Shown one piece after another: positions 12,125-24,647 of a stretch of DNA of 64,000 nucleotides; positions within the stretch are counted from its first letter, which is position 1, and each line of letters starts with the position of its first letter. Below the pieces are notes generated by a model. That model saw only the letters and a program-made list of their open reading frames with translations, had not been told where the DNA came from and did not search any database. Source of the stretch: Odobenus rosmarus divergens (Eukaryota; Chordata; Mammalia; Carnivora; Odobenidae); NCBI RefSeq assembly GCF_000321225.1, contig NW_004451665.1, forward strand, positions 340,828-404,827. The letters are read 5' to 3'. Both the position numbers and the translations under genes were made by a program.

Positions 12125-12330
12125 TTTCTTTCTTTCTTTTTTTTAATTTTTTTAAAATTTATTTGACAGAGAGAGAGAGAGCACAAGCAGGGGAAACTGC
12201 AGGCAGAGGGAGAGGGCAAAGCAGGCTCCCCACTGAGCAGGGAGCCTGATGTGGGACTCGATCCCAGCACCCTGGGATCATGACCTGAGCCAAAAGCAGA
12301 CACCCAACCTACTGAGCCACCCCGGTGCCC
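12125..12330 (-). mobile_element. CAN-SINE
   Basis: Reverse orientation with T-rich tail, 'atttatttgacagagagagag', 'gggatcatgacctgagcc' and 'gagccaccccggtgccc'. Flanks near 12112 and 12333 are similar (atgtacctttt / atatatctttt). Confidence 0.85.
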
Positions 12331-14960
12331 ACCATATATCTTTTTTTCACATAAATGGCATCATAGTATCCAAACAATATATTATGGAACCCATATGATT
12401 CAGAGTTCTTTTTAAAGCCTTCAGGAATGTTTCCTAGTATGGAACATTCTATCAGTGAGTTAACCAATCCTTTACCATTTTCATCTGTGGCAGGAAGCAT
12501 TTCTGGCCTTAGAGAGCCCCTCAAACTAGAAAAGGCCCTGAAGTCTCTCCAGAGAATTAGGAACAGTCAGCCTACGAGATATGTGTCACCTGGCAATGTG
12601 CTTGACATTGTGCGTTCCCTGCAGTCAGAGAAAATGTTTAGCAGTTTTTCTCCTCTCATTGCAAACACAGTCCAGCACATAGCAAGTACTGGTGAACAGG
12701 GGTTGAATGGATCTGATGTGCCCCTAATCAAGTTATTTTGGGGTCATCTCTAAGGAAATTCCTAAACCACGGAGAGGGCAAACTTCTCTAAGAGCTTGCA
12801 TTGTTCACTAGGAACCTAAGAATGGGATCAGGGAGCCCTGTTTTGTAGAGCAGAGCTAGATGGGTGCCCAGAGGAACTAGGGCGCTGGGCTTGGGTGGGA
12901 ACAGAGGCCAGTGGGTGTGTCTGTCTGGTGAGAGGCTCTGGCAGGTGGGGGTGAGAACCAGCCCAGCTGCCCTGGGGCTCAATGGCAGGGAGTAACTGCA
13001 GTTTTGTGTAGGCGGAGGGAGCGCTCAGGCTCCAACTTTTCTTCAGTCGGTTCAATCATAACGGTTGAGAATTTGGGGTCTGGTATGGGACTTCTGGTTC
13101 CAATTCCAACTTAGCCACTTTCAGACTATTCAGTTCTGGACAAGTGGCTCAGTCATGATGGCTTCAGCCTCCAAAGGGGCTACAAGAGCCCGGCCTGGAA
13201 GAGCTGTGAGATGAGGTGAATACACCCAATCTTGGAAGGCAAACTGGGTCAAGCCAGATAAGAATTTGAGTGAAACTAAAGATTATCTAGTCAGGGCTAC
13301 AGAGTTTGAATCCCAGATCCACTTATTGTTAAAAGACTGATCTTGAGCAAAATACTTAGTTTCTCTAAACCCCAGTTTCTTCATCTGTACAATGGGAAGA
13401 ATAAGAGCACCTACATAACAGGGTGGGTGTGAGGGTTAAGTTAGACAACAGATGTAAACCACTTAGCAGAACACCTGGCCCATCTTTCAGGACTGGGAGC
13501 TTTCCCAGATTTTACCTCTGATCCAATAGCTCTCCTTTTCCCCGGTCAAATCCTCCTCTGAACCCAGCTCCATCTCAGATACCTCTCTGCCCCTTCAGTC
13601 ATGATGAGGCTTCCAGGTGTTGCATCTGAATGTTTTTCTGGTTGTTTCTCCTATTTTCTCCTCCTCACTCTCCGCCTCTGGATTCTACTCCTACTCCTTG
13701 CTGCTCACGCATATCCATCCACCACATACCCATCCTCCCTTTCCTCCTTACTTGTCCTTCTGGCTCACTTCTTTCTTCTTGTTTCTGGTTTCCCCCCTAT
13801 CTTTCTTTATGTCATGGAAACTCTAACCAGAAATTTCTCTCTCTCTCTCTTTTTTCCCATTTTTCTATTCTGCCTCCTACCTGGGCGCCAGAAAACCAAG
13901 AGGAAATGATCGACCCGATGACAATAAGATCAGCACATGCTACCTCTCTCACCACATAGTCATCTGAAGTTACAGGCAGTTTCCATTTGCTCCTTGCCAC
14001 AGACTGAGTGGTAAAAACCAAGTTCGAACAAGGAGCCAGCAGCAGTGAGGGCAGAGGAGAAATAAGAAGCTCTTTTTCTCCCTCTGTGCATATGCTTCTT
14101 GTTCCTTTGCTTGCCCACTGCATTAGTACACTACGGTGATAGTTGTTTGTCTTGTTCTTGACTTTAATGGAAATGCCTCTAATATTTTGCCATTACTTAT
14201 GATCCCCCCCAGGCTTTGTGCTAAATAGCTTTTATCCAATGGGGGGAGCTCTCTTCTACATCTAGTTTGCTAAGCTTAAGTGATATGTCATTGTGGTTAC
14301 TAGGCTTGAGTTTCCAGATTGGAAGTGCAGCACTGAAAACCAGGGAGGCAGGGTGGTAAGTAGGTTGGCTTGGGAGGTAGCCCAGGAATATCAGAAGAAA
14401 GAATTCAGGCCAAACGGGTAGGCTGGGGGATGATGCAGCATCCTGTCCTGAGGGACTGTCATGGCACTGATAGTATTCTTCATGCTCTGCTCTCAGACGA
14501 AGTGTGAGACTGCGATTCAAAGACTCTACTGGACCCTTGAGGGTAGCAATGACAAAACTTGGCTCTCATTATAGTTCTCGTTTCTTCTTTTATTAATTTA
14601 AATAAGCAATTCTGGATTTTCAAGAAGCCTTTGGACCTTCTTGAATTGGAGCAGATAACTGAAACTTCATCCCTTTTCACACGAAAGCTTTTTGGAGGTG
14701 GATCTGATCCTGGTTTTCCATTCCAATCAGTTGCTGTGAAAGCCACTTCTTGTTCTTGCTGTGGGCAGATCAAGCAATTCTCCCTGATGGAAATTCAGGA
14801 AGGAAACCAAATAATTCCCCACAGAGACAAGAGTTGACCACAGGACCATCCAAAAGGGCTTTTAAAGATTTCAATCTTGCATGTGAGAACATTGGCAACC
14901 AAGGTCAGTTGCTCACTCTACATTGTCAGCTTGACAGAGATGTGGTTCTGCCACTTTGAC
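12331..14960. other. Intergenic block with MIRs and pyrimidine-rich DNA
   Basis: No gene seen. Two plus-strand MIRs lie at about 13060-13180 and 13270-13490 (the second has 'cagtttcttcatctgtacaatggg'). 13590-13910 is pyrimidine-rich with a (CT)n run at about 13837-13850; overlapping open frames there are compositional. 13920-14960 has no feature I recognise. Confidence 0.4.
13270..13490 (+). mobile_element. MIR element
   Basis: 'gagtttgaatcccagatccac', 'cagtttcttcatctgtacaatggg' and 'gtgagggttaagttag' appear in MIR order. Confidence 0.65.
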
Positions 14961-14975
14961 AGGAAAATCTTTTTT

Positions 14976-15166
14976 TTAAAAAATATTTTTATTTATTTAA
15001 CAGAGAGAGACACAGCAAGAGAGGGAACACAAGCAGGAAGAGTGGGAGAGGGAGAAGCAGGCTTCCCGCTGAGCAGGGAGCCCAGTGTGGGGCTTGATCC
15101 CAGGACCACGAGATCATGACCTGAGCCAAAGGCAGACCCTTAAAGACTGAGCCACCCAGGTGCCCC
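14976..15166 (-). mobile_element. CAN-SINE
   Basis: Reverse orientation, 'atttatttaacagagagagac' through 'gagccacccaggtgcccc'. Duplicated flank aggaaaatctttttt at 14961-14975 and 15167-15181. Confidence 0.95.
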
Positions 15167-15181
15167 AGGAAAATCTTTTTT

Positions 15182-16199
15182 GATGGAGAAGAAGTTGCAA
15201 TTGAAACATTGCTGAGGTACACTTTAACACTGGGAAAATGCGGTAAAAGCGTTTGTGACAAACATCCAGAATAAAATACTAAACACTCATAGATCAATAT
15301 TTCTCAATAAACCAACCTGCACATACTGTGGAATTGGTGAAAGGAAGGGACATTCTAAGCAAAATAACACCATGTGGCATCTATTGATAGCTATTCTACT
15401 CCTATTATATATGGTAGCTTTGCAGTTTTTTGTGTTGTTTCTGCCATGATTGACGGAAAATTTGCCAATCTGCTCCGGGATCACCAAGAGATGATTGTGC
15501 TTGACTTCTTTAATTAGTTCTACTCTTAACTGACAAGGGGTGGGGAAAGTAAGTGCTAAGCAACCTGTCACAAAGGGAAAATTTAAACCAACTGGTAATG
15601 TGTCAGACAGTTTTGGAACAGTCTCAGCAGGTGGCAAGTAAATAAAATCTATGAGGAAAAGTTGAAGGAACTGACATACCTCAGCCTTAAAAAGAGAAGG
15701 TGACAGGCTAATATAGTGACTGTTTCTAGTACAGTAAACTAGATCATCGACACACTGCAAAAAGACCTTCTGTGCTCAGCGGACAGTGGTGCCCTGGAAA
15801 AAGCAATGGCCTTAGCTTAGAAGAAGGAGGCTCCAATGGCACCTCTCCCAAAGGGGGACTTTGGCAGTTTCCCTGTCTACCTCAGTTTCCACCTCTGTCA
15901 AATTGAAAACTTGGACCACTTTGGGGTTCCCAGCCAAGCCTTCCTTTAAGGCTCTCTAAAAGAAAAATGTCTGAACATTTCAAACCACTCCAAGAATACA
16001 GGACTTTTACATTATTACATAATAAATACATTTATTTAGTGATCAGAATCATTCAAATGTGAAGTTCACTGGGAAAAAGAGTAATAAGAGAGGTGATTGG
16101 TGGTAAGAGTTTGGGAACCAGGCTGTAAGACACTACAGAGGAGAGACCTTGACGGCTTCGGCTTAGAGACCTTAGCTGCCAGCACAGCACCTCCTTAAG
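15182..16199. other. Intergenic block without recognised genes
   Basis: 15182-16199 contains a 157-residue open frame (15287-15760, minus) that I do not recognise and that lacks support. No clear repeat signature except simple A/T-rich parts. Confidence 0.35.
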
Positions 16200-16762
16200 T
16201 GCTCATTAAGTTTCCATCATACACAAATGCAGAGAGACACCCAATAAACTCCCATGTACCCATCACTCAGCTCCAAGAATCATCTCAGGGCCAATCTAGC
16301 TTTTCTGTGCTCCTACCCAAGTGACATCTAAACCTCCTTACAGATAATTCTGATGCAAGTTCCAGATAGCATATAATTTCACCCGCAAACATTTTAATGT
16401 GTCACTCTGAAAAGTATTTTGTAAATACAATATCATCACGCCTAAAATAAATATCATCTAATGTCAATTCAGTGTTCAAATTTCCCTGATTGTGTCCTAA
16501 ATATTTTTTTAAGGTTTGTTTAAGCTTTAAAGATTGCAATTGGGTTAAATGTATATGCAGTTTTAATTAGAGTCACCCCACATGCATCCCCCGCCCCCCC
16601 CCGCACACACACACTCCTTGTGATTTACTTGTTGAAGGGACCAGGTCTCTTGCCCCAGACTTTCCCAAAGTCTGGATATTGCTGGTTGCCTCCCCAAGTG
16701 TCATTTAACATTTACCTTGTATTTCCTATACACTGGTAGTTGGATCCAAAGACTTAATCTAG

Positions 16763-16966
16763 GGGCACCAGGGTGGCTCAGTTGGTTAAGTGTCTGCCTT
16801 TGGCTCGGGTCGTGATCCCAGGGTCCCGGGGTCAAGCCCCACATCAGGCTCCCTGCTCAGTGGGGGAGTCTGCTTCTCCCTCTGCCTGCAGCTCCGCCTG
16901 CTTGTGTTCTTTCTCTCTCTTGCTCACTCTCTCTGAAATAAAATAAAATTTTTTTTTTTTAAAAAA
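16763..16966 (+). mobile_element. CAN-SINE
   Basis: Head 'gggcaccagggtggctcag', internal 'gggtcgtgatcccagg', A-rich tail. Perfect 14-bp duplication aagacttaatctag at 16749-16762 and 16967-16980. Confidence 0.95.
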
Positions 16967-17199
16967 AAGACTTAATCTAGTTCAGGTTCTTCTTCTTCCT
17001 CTCCTCCTCCTCCTTCTCCTACTTCTTTTTTGTCAAGAATGCTTCATAGGCAGCTTTTTGTATTTCCACCATGCCCTGTTATCTTTTTCTGACATTAGCA
17101 TGCATGATCATTGCATAGATAGATCCATTATTTCATTAAGAGTTGCAAAATGTTGATATGCTAACTTCATGTCTTAGCTTCACTTCTTCATTTACTTCT

Positions 17200-17400
17200 T
17201 TTTTTTTTTAAAGATTTTATTTCTTTTTCAACAGAGAGAGAGAGAGACAGCGAGAGAGGGAACACAAGCAGGGGGAGTGGGAGAGGGAGAAGCAGGCTTC
17301 CCACTGAGCAGGGAGCCCGATGCGGGGCTCGATCCCAGGACCCCAGGATCATGACCTGAGCCGAAGGCAGACGCTTAACGACTGAGCCACCCAGGCGCCC
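17200..17400 (-). mobile_element. CAN-SINE
   Basis: Reverse orientation ending 'gagccacccaggcgcccc'. Perfect 14-bp duplication cttcatttacttct at 17186-17199 and 17401-17414. Confidence 0.97.
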
Positions 17401-17470
17401 CTTCATTTACTTCTATAAAGAAAAACTTTATCTTTATATCTGGCATATTTCTATACAGAAAAACTCCTAA

Positions 17471-19491
17471 TCAACTATTTTGTTATTCTGGCACATGGCT
17501 GGAAAAATAACAGCAGAATAAATGCTACGTCTTTCCCCTTATTTACTAGTTTCAAAATAATAGGCTGATTCCCTAGCATCCTTCAAAAAATGACAAATGA
17601 GAGGTTTCTTTTTTTTTTGAGCACTACTATGAACTCATGGGTTTAAATATATTTGAGGAGTTTGAGTTCAATGCAGTTATAATTCTTATTGATTACCCCA
17701 TTATTGGCCAGTGGCATCGTGGGGGCCTCCAATCTGCTCTAGAGTCTTGTGGACCAGCTCTGATAGTGTTTGGTAGGTTCTTAGTTTCTGTAGACTCAAC
17801 TTTGGAGATAACTTCTAAGGTCCTCCTTAGCATTGCCTGGGAGCGGGGAAATAGAAGCTCCTGCCCTTGGCCACACATATTATATACAATGAGACACAAA
17901 GTATTTTTTTCCTCTTTTCAGGTTTCATAGGAAAGTCTTTTGAAAGATAGGTGACCAATTGAGTCGGGGAAGGGAGGGGTCATGTGTGGGCCCAACTGGT
18001 CCCCTCAGGCCAGAGGAGGAGGGCCAAGGCTGACAATGGGTTGGGGGGTGGGCAAGGGGGGAGATGAGAGACAAAATCACAGCTTCTGCCCTGGGAAATC
18101 ACGAAAATACTGCCTACCTCAGTTTAAAGTTGGCCTTTCAAATTAACCCAAATGGGTGTCTAGCCAGGACTTATTCCTCTATAACTACCCTCCTGTGCAT
18201 TCCCCCTTCCCCACTCCCTGCTCCTTGGCTGGCTTGCCATAGATTTGGGAGGCAATTAGCCTCCCAAATGGGAGAGGCTTGGAGACACTTGGAGAGGCAA
18301 CCAACAATATCCAGGCACTCTTGAATTGGAAAAGTACGATGTGGGGGAGGATAATCTGCCTGCCCTAACTTTAGGGCAGTAAGTCAGATTGTATCCTGGG
18401 ATTGGATGCATCCAGCCATCACCCAGGGTCCTGGGGCCAGCTTCTGCCCTGCCCTGCCCTAGCATGTCCATGCTAACTACGACTCAGGTGTCCAGATGGT
18501 AGGAACAACCAGGAAGGACCTTGTTCCTTTAGCTTCCACATCTCAAAGAAGTGGAGTGGGCTATGGGGGGAGAGAAAACCTTGGTTGGAACACAGGATGG
18601 AAGTGGGGCATAGCTTGATTTATAGCTTTTAAACATTTCGACAATGGTAAATGGGGCAATATCTGCCCTTTTGTAAATGATAGGGCAGTACTGGTCATTG
18701 GCATGATGTCCATGGGTGCTGGCTGCTGAGCTGCCTGGAGTTGTCCTAATTCCTTCCTTGCCTAGATTTTCTTTGTTAATCTCTTCCTTCAAATAGGTGA
18801 CACACTCAACAGCCTTCGAAAAGATTATTTTTTTATTAGTATGAGCTAACCTAAGTCAGTTTCTAGTGCCTGCATGCACACACACATGCATGTGTGCACA
18901 CATGCACAAAACCCTTAATTAAAACCATTGTCAGAAGGAGCACTGGGTGAGGAGCCAAAGCACCCGGATTCATTCCGTTACTTCTGACACCCCCATCCCT
19001 ATCATCACATCTTTAAATGCCAGACTTATTACCCTCTCATAACCAGAGCTGAAGCAATAAGGTGAAATAGAAATAATAATGATAGAAAAATGATGATAGC
19101 AATAATAATAACTATCTTTTTTTTAGCACTTTTCATATCAGGAACTGTGTTAAGTGCTTTACATAAATTATTTTATGAATCTAATCCTCAAAAACAATAT
19201 CGGGTTCATTAAGATGCTTTTGACGCTGCATAAGAGAAACCCCAAGCTCAAAATAGCTTAAATATAAGGAAATAAGTTACTTTATTTGTGACAAGAAAGC
19301 CTTAGCAAGGGCAGCTTCAGGCCTGGTTAACTTAGAAGCCCAGTGATGTTATCAGGGACCCAGGTTCTTTCCACCTCTTTGCTCAGTTGGCTCTGGTCTC
19401 CAGGCTAGCGCCCCTCGTGACTGCAAAATAGTTGCTGAATTTCCAGGAGTCACATGGAACATGACAAGGTTTAGCAGAGGGATGTTCTCTT
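17471..19491. other. Intergenic block
   Basis: No gene recognised. 18872-18908 is an alternating CA/TG simple repeat with near-palindromic ATGCATGTG. 19060-19120 is (AATA)n/(GATA)-like low complexity. From about 19200 the sequence belongs to an old interspersed repeat that continues beyond the L1 at 19502 and resembles 29815-30240. Confidence 0.4.
18872..18908 (+). repeat. CA/TG simple repeat
   Basis: Alternating purine-pyrimidine run 'gcatgcacacacacatgcat' and its near mirror. Possible Z-DNA-prone tract. Confidence 0.7.
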
Positions 19492-19501
19492 CCTTGTAGC
19501 T

Positions 19502-19890
19502 TTTTTTTTTTTTAATTTTTTATTGTTATGTTAATCACCATACATTACATCATTAGCTTTTGATGTAGTGTTCCATGATTCATTGTTTGTGCATAACACC
19601 CAGTGCTCCACGCAGAATGTGCCCTCTTTAATACCCATCACCAGGCTAACCCATCCCCCCACCCCCCTCCCCTCTAGAACCCTCAGTTTGTTTTTCATAG
19701 TCCATCGTCTCTCATGGTTCGTCTCCCCCTCCGACTTACTCCCCTTCATTCTTCCCCTCCTGCTATCTTCTTCTTTTTTTTTCTTAACATATGTTGCATT
19801 ATTTGTTTCAGAGGTACAGATCTGTGATTCAACAGTCTTGCACAATTCACAGCGCTCACCATAGCACATACCCTCCCCAATGTCTATCAC
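19502..19890 (-). mobile_element. Young carnivore LINE-1, 5'-truncated 3'UTR
   Basis: Starts with a poly(T) run (the L1 A tail) and 'ttattgttatgttaatcacc', and carries 'caccaggctaacccatcc' and a C-rich tract. Duplicated target ccttgtagct at 19492-19501 and 19891-19900 marks a full insertion. The 119-residue open frame inside is 3'UTR sequence, also open in the copy at 59878-60492, and is not a known L1 protein. Confidence 0.9.
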
Positions 19891-19900
19891 CCTTGTAGCT

Positions 19901-21138
19901 CTTTTTTATGTACAAGAAAAGCTTTCTAAGAAACTTCCCCTGGATCACCGCCCCACCTGAATGGCCAGAAGTGGGCCATAGACGCATGTCTAATCCAACA
20001 CGAGTAAGATCACTGCAATGGGCCTAGACCAAATGTGATTCACCCCAAGTTGAGAGAGGAAGAAGTGAAACCCTCTGTAAAAAGAGAATGAGACCTTTCT
20101 CAGCAAAGAAGGGAGGAAACCGCTAGTTAACCAACAGTGTCTGCTACAAACTTCATGGGATGTACAGGAAAGGTGAAAGTGGCTTGCCCAAGGTCAAACA
20201 ACCAGTTAACAGCAGATGTGGGATCTGAACCTTGAACTGTCTCTAAAACCTGTTCTCTTAACCTATGCTCTGGAAGGCAGTCAGTCCTCACTAGGCTCTG
20301 GGCTTTTCGGGTTTTTTGTATGTTTTTAGTCCTCATTAGATTCTTTTGCCTTTGAGGAACTCAAGTCACTAAGGCTATCCTGGCTGATACATGAGAAGAA
20401 CTGGTGTGGGAACTACCAGTAAGTCAGCTTCAAGGGTCCAAGCAACAGAGCAAACTTCTCCAGCTAGTTCAACACCTCATTCAGTCCCTTCTGCCATGGC
20501 TTGCTCAATTCTCTCCTGCCATGGTGGAGAGGAAACGCAGAATCACAGCAGGCTTCAGTCCCAGATTTTTGACTTTCTGAGTGAGTATCATAAGTGAACA
20601 AACATCCCTTTTCATGTTCTTCCATTTTTTCTCTGATTCTGGTATTGCCTCATTTTGGGGAATTCCTTCTCCCAAACTTTAATCATTGGTTCTGGTGGGG
20701 ACTTTCAATGACAGGGCCGAGAAATGACGTCAAAATAGTTGACAATGGGAAAGTACGACCCCAACCAACTGGAAGGGACATTTGCAACAGCGGTAAAGCA
20801 GGTCCTAGAGAGCCCTGGCTGGGTCAGCACTGAACTCTTTGGAGTTGCTGGATCACGAGGAAGTCCCGATTGTCCCAGTGAGGGCCACATGGCCATGGAC
20901 GGGGAGGATAGGAACCTCAAGAGACTGGGGCCAGTAGGTATTAATTAACAGGTATGGAAATATTTTATTTAATGAGTTCTTAATTTCAGATACTATATTT
21001 ATCAGTTCTAGAAGGTCTACTTGATTCTTTTTTTATAGATTCTAATTCTCTGTTGAAATTCTTTATCTTTACATATATTGTGTCCTTTTCCTTGTTTATA
21101 ATACTTATTATAAAGTCCTTGTCTGCTAACTCAATATC
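19901..21138. other. Intergenic block
   Basis: 19901-20060 continues the old repeat split by the L1. 20160-20260 is MIR-like in minus orientation ('ggcttgcccaaggtcaaacaacc'). 20270-21138 has no gene or repeat I can name. Confidence 0.4.
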
Positions 21139-21148
21139 AGAATTGTTT

Positions 21149-21326
21149 AGGGGCACCTGAGTGGCTCAGTCATTAAGTGTCTGCCTTTGGCTCAGGTCAT
21201 GACCCCAGTCGAGCCCTGCATCGGGCTCCCTGCTCAGCGGGAAGCCTGCTTCTCCCTCTCACACTCCCCCTGCTTGTGTTCCCTTTCTCGCTGTCAAATA
21301 AATAAATAAATCTTAAAAAAAAAAAA
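21149..21326 (+). mobile_element. CAN-SINE
   Basis: Head 'ggggcacctgagtggctcag' and the 'ctccccctgcttgtgttcc' segment found in the younger subfamily, with an (AAATA)n plus AATCTT tail. Duplication agaattgttt at 21139-21148 and 21327-21336. Confidence 0.95.
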
Positions 21327-21336
21327 AGAATTGTTT

Positions 21337-22129
21337 GTAGATCTGCTTTTATAGTCTGATTTTTCTCTTCATTATTAGTTATATTTCCTTGTTCTTCACA
21401 CGTCTCATGATTATATAAAAGAACCATAAATGCTGTAGATGATGATATTTTTCTCCAGTGGTGATTCTCATTTTCTTCTTAGCAGATGGGGTGAGTGACA
21501 GATCATCCCCATCTAGTCAGGGATTCAGCTGTCTGGGGGCTTGACTACAGCTTTATTAGTCCATTCCAACTGTGGGTTATCTTGTTCCTTGGAAGGAGCC
21601 CACACAAGCTTTTGATTGACAGCCTGGCAGGTCTCTGTCTTTCTAACCCTCAAAGCCTGTGGAAGATTCAGTTCTGTTCTCAGGAGCTCAGGCTCTTTGG
21701 TCTCTTGCCCCACACAGTTTCAAAATTTAGCAAATATCTTGAGGGAGATGTTGGATGTATTGTATGACGGATGCAGCCCTCCTCCTTCTAACAGGACTTT
21801 CTTTCCTAAATACTGCAAGTCTGGGAAATTTCCCTCTGCTGGTTGATACTTCTAGCCCAGCATCTGCTGCTTATCTCAGAATTCAGCCAGTGTCCCCCAC
21901 GGGGAAAACTGGCCATGTGCTTAGAGCTACTGTAGATTCCAATGTTAGGCTGCTCCAGATCACATCGACCAACAAAAGCTCTGCCAGTTTCATTTCGTCC
22001 CAGTAAAGACCTTACTCCTGGGCTAATCTCTATCCTTGGCCTGCACCCAGTTTTGGCAAACACCCCCAGGGAAGAAAATGGTTACCGATTATCAGCTCAT
22101 TCAGAAAATGCTCTTTTCTCTCCAGAATT
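21337..22129. other. Intergenic block without recognised genes
   Basis: AT-rich start, then moderately GC-balanced sequence with several overlapping short open frames on both strands, none recognisable. It may be an old LINE remnant; not assigned. Confidence 0.3.
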
Positions 22130-22208
22130 TTATTTTTTTTTATTTAAATTCAATTAGCCAACATATAGTACATCATTAGTTTCAGATGCAGTGTTTAACA
22201 ATTCATCA
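22130..22208 (-). mobile_element. Very short LINE-1 3' end insertion
   Basis: About 80 bp: T-rich run, 'aaattcaattagccaacata', 'tagtacatcattagtttcag'. The flanks 'ctctccagaatttta' recur on both sides (about 22119-22133 and 22215-22229), showing a severely 5'-truncated insertion of a different L1 3'UTR subfamily. Confidence 0.75.
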
Positions 22209-22229
22209 GTTTCCTCTCCAGAATTTTAA

Positions 22230-24040
22230 TTTATCAGTCCTTCTTGCTGCTACAACTCTCCAGTGTCTTTTAAAATATGATTTCCTTAACTTACCCAGTT
22301 TTTTCTAGTTGTTTCATTAGGAACATTGGATTGTTGCTACCTATGCTACATCCCATCCAGAGAGGAAGTCCTATGAAATTATCTCAAGATTTAGCCATGT
22401 GTGGTCACACAGGTATATGTGGCTGAGTCAACCCAGATCATGCCATGGCCTCTCCACTGCATCTCTATTACAGTGAGGACAGGTGGCCCAAGTAGACCAA
22501 CCAAAGTTCTTCTGCACTGGAATGGGGAGCCAGAGCCTTTTTATTTTTGCAGTGGGTGGGAGGTGGGACAAAGCTGTGAGAATAAGTTTCACTTATTCAC
22601 TGGAAGTTTCCATTGGCCCAGTCCCATGCTCATGGAAGAAGCCAATCTCCAGCAGGAGGAAATGAAGCCCTCACAGAAAGGAGAAGCATCATAGGAGCAT
22701 CCAGACAATGTTGGAGTCCCTGATTCTAGTCACTCATGCTCGCTGTGGTTTGCTTACCTGAGCCACAAATTTCTTTCTTGTCAGAGCTAGTTCCAGTCTC
22801 TTAAGAGGCTGGGTCAGCTCTATGTTTTTTGCAATTGACTTTATGAGACATCCTAGGTCCACATAATACGTTATCTTTTTCTTCTTAAGCAAGGTAAAGG
22901 TGGTTTATGTTACCTGTAACTCAAAGAGTCTTAACTAAGACTGCTTCTTTAATGATGGCAGGCGTAGAAGGCCTACTGAAAGCTATCTCCCTCACTGCAC
23001 AGAGAAAGAGATGGGGGATGGATGGTGACTAGTGCTGATACCTCAGCTTTGGATCATGAATCTTCACCCTGAGGAGAGATGGATGCTTCTGGATTCTGGA
23101 CACCCAGCCCATCGTGGGAGGAACTTCAGACTTGCCTAAGAAGTTATCTAAATCTGCCTGCCAAAACCATGCTGTTTTATGTTAACCAAACTGGGAAACT
23201 GCTTCCTACCCTCAACAATATTCAAAGATGGGAGGGAATGGAAACAGGAAGATTCCCATGTTTGCACATTTTACCTACTCCTGGGGCTCCTGACTTGCAG
23301 AGGAGCCTGAAGTTTACACCAGAGGGTAAACAAGATAGCTATTTGGACATCACACACCACTTTGCCAGTTTCTGTTCTCTTGAATTATTTACCATCTAAT
23401 TGTCTGCACTGAAACAGAATCTGGAAACACGGAGTCAGAGATGTAGCCTTATTCGTGAATTAGAGAAGGAAAAAGCTAGAGTCCAGAAGTCCCTGGAGCA
23501 GGAAAGCTTCCTGGCTTTCTGAAGTTCTCTTGCTTTGGGAGGGCTGTGACCACAGGGCGAGGGGAACCGGAGCATCAGCAGACAGAGCCACAGGCTGGAG
23601 GTGCCCCAGAACTAACTAGTTCCATCTCTCCTCCGAGGCCACAGCCCCTGGATGCCAGTCTGGACCTCAACGCTCGGAGCCTCGATTTCTTGTCTGCAAA
23701 AGACAGACTGTGAAGGGGGTGGGACAGAAAAACAAGCCTCTCTTTAGATTTAAAAGACTGTTATGACAAACTTTATGTTCACCATCATACCATTAATTTC
23801 CCATAGGAATAAATATTAGTAGCTGTGAACAAAAGAAAGATATTCTAAAAATAATTCAGGCAGTAACAGAAACTTCGGAAAGTTTAGAAAAGTATAATGA
23901 CAAAAAAGTCACTAGTAGCCTCACTGTTCAGTAAGAATCACTCATTATATTTTGATGTATTTTCTGCCAGTCCTTTTAACCAAATATCTATAATAAAATT
24001 GGGAAACATTTATTATACTATAAAAAATTATACTATTTTA
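22230..24040. other. Intergenic block
   Basis: No gene recognised. 23079-23399 (plus) is a 106-residue open frame with no known motif and no splice or start context that supports it. 23750-24040 resembles an old LINE remnant that continues after the SINE cluster. Confidence 0.35.
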
Positions 24041-24052
24041 TAGCCTAGTTTT

Positions 24053-24242
24053 TTCTTTTTAAAGATTTTATTTATTTATTTGACAGAGAGAGAAAGTACA
24101 ACCAAGGGGAGCAGCAGTGGGAGGGGGAAAAGCAGGCTCCCTGCTCAGCAGGGAGCCTGATGCAGGGCTCTGTCCTAGGACCCTGGGATCATGACCTGAG
24201 CCAGAGGCAGATTCTTAACTGACTGAGCCACCCAGGAGCCCC
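24053..24242 (-). mobile_element. CAN-SINE (first of a three-SINE cluster)
   Basis: Reverse orientation, 'aagattttatttatttatttgacag' to 'gagccacccaggagcccc'. Flanking duplication tagcctagtttt at 24041-24052 and 24243-24254. Confidence 0.93.
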
Positions 24243-24321
24243 TAGCCTAGTTTTCTATTCAGCATTTTGTAGTGAGCCTCTCCCCCACATCAATAAATAT
24301 TCTTTAAAAACAAGACTTTTA

Positions 24322-24503
24322 GGGGCACCTGGGTGGCTCAGCCGGTTAAATGGCTGTCTTCAGCTCAGGTCATGATCCCAGGGTCCTGGGATGGAGCCCT
24401 AAATCAGGCTCCCTGATTGGTGGGGAGCCTGCTTCTCCTTCTCCCCCACTTGTGCTCTCTAGCTCTCTCTCTCTCTCTCAAATAAATAAAATCTTTAAAA
24501 CAA
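24322..24503 (+). mobile_element. CAN-SINE (second of cluster)
   Basis: Head 'ggggcacctgggtggctcag', (AAATAA) plus ATCTTT tail. Target aacaagactttta (24309-24321) is repeated as aacaagattctta (24504-24516). Confidence 0.92.
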
Positions 24504-24516
24504 AACAAGATTCTTA

Positions 24517-24647
24517 GGGACACCTGGGTGACTCAGTCGGTTAAGGATCCAACTCTTGATCGCAGCGCAAGTCTTGATCTCAGGATTGTGAATTCAAGCC
24601 CTGCACTGGGCTCAATGCTGGGTGTGGAGCCTACTTTAAAACAAAAA
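24517..24647 (+). mobile_element. CAN-SINE, older short form (third of cluster)
   Basis: Head 'gggacacctgggtgactcag', 'ccaactcttgatcgcag', and a short A-rich tail without the CT-rich block. It sits directly after the target copy that ends the second SINE, and a third target copy (aacaagatttttt, from 24648) follows it. Confidence 0.88.

Larger units (their letters stand above)
16200..17470 (+). mobile_element. Ancient LINE 3'-region copy, split by two CAN-SINEs
   Basis: 'cccatgtacccatcactcagctcc', 'gtgttcaaatttccctgattgtgtc', 'ttgttgaagggaccaggtc' and 'gatccattatttcattaagagttgcaaaatg' occur in the order of one old mammalian repeat that I take to be an L1M-type 3'UTR. A second, shorter copy of the family lies at 57545-58050. 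SINEs at 16763 and 17200 interrupt it. Confidence 0.5.

Noticed and set aside
13590..13960. Three overlapping open frames of about 70-109 residues, hydrophobic
   Set aside because: They arise from a pyrimidine-rich tract read in three frames, giving Leu/Ser/Pro/Phe-rich peptides that mimic membrane segments.
15287..15760. 157-residue minus-strand open frame, the longest single frame in the window
   Set aside because: No recognisable domain, no splice partners, and no start context or CpG promoter. Treated as chance.
19531..19890. 119-residue open frame, similar to a 113-residue frame at 60120-60461
   Set aside because: The similarity exists because both lie in the 3'UTR of copies of the same L1 family, outside ORF2. 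No evidence of a protein.
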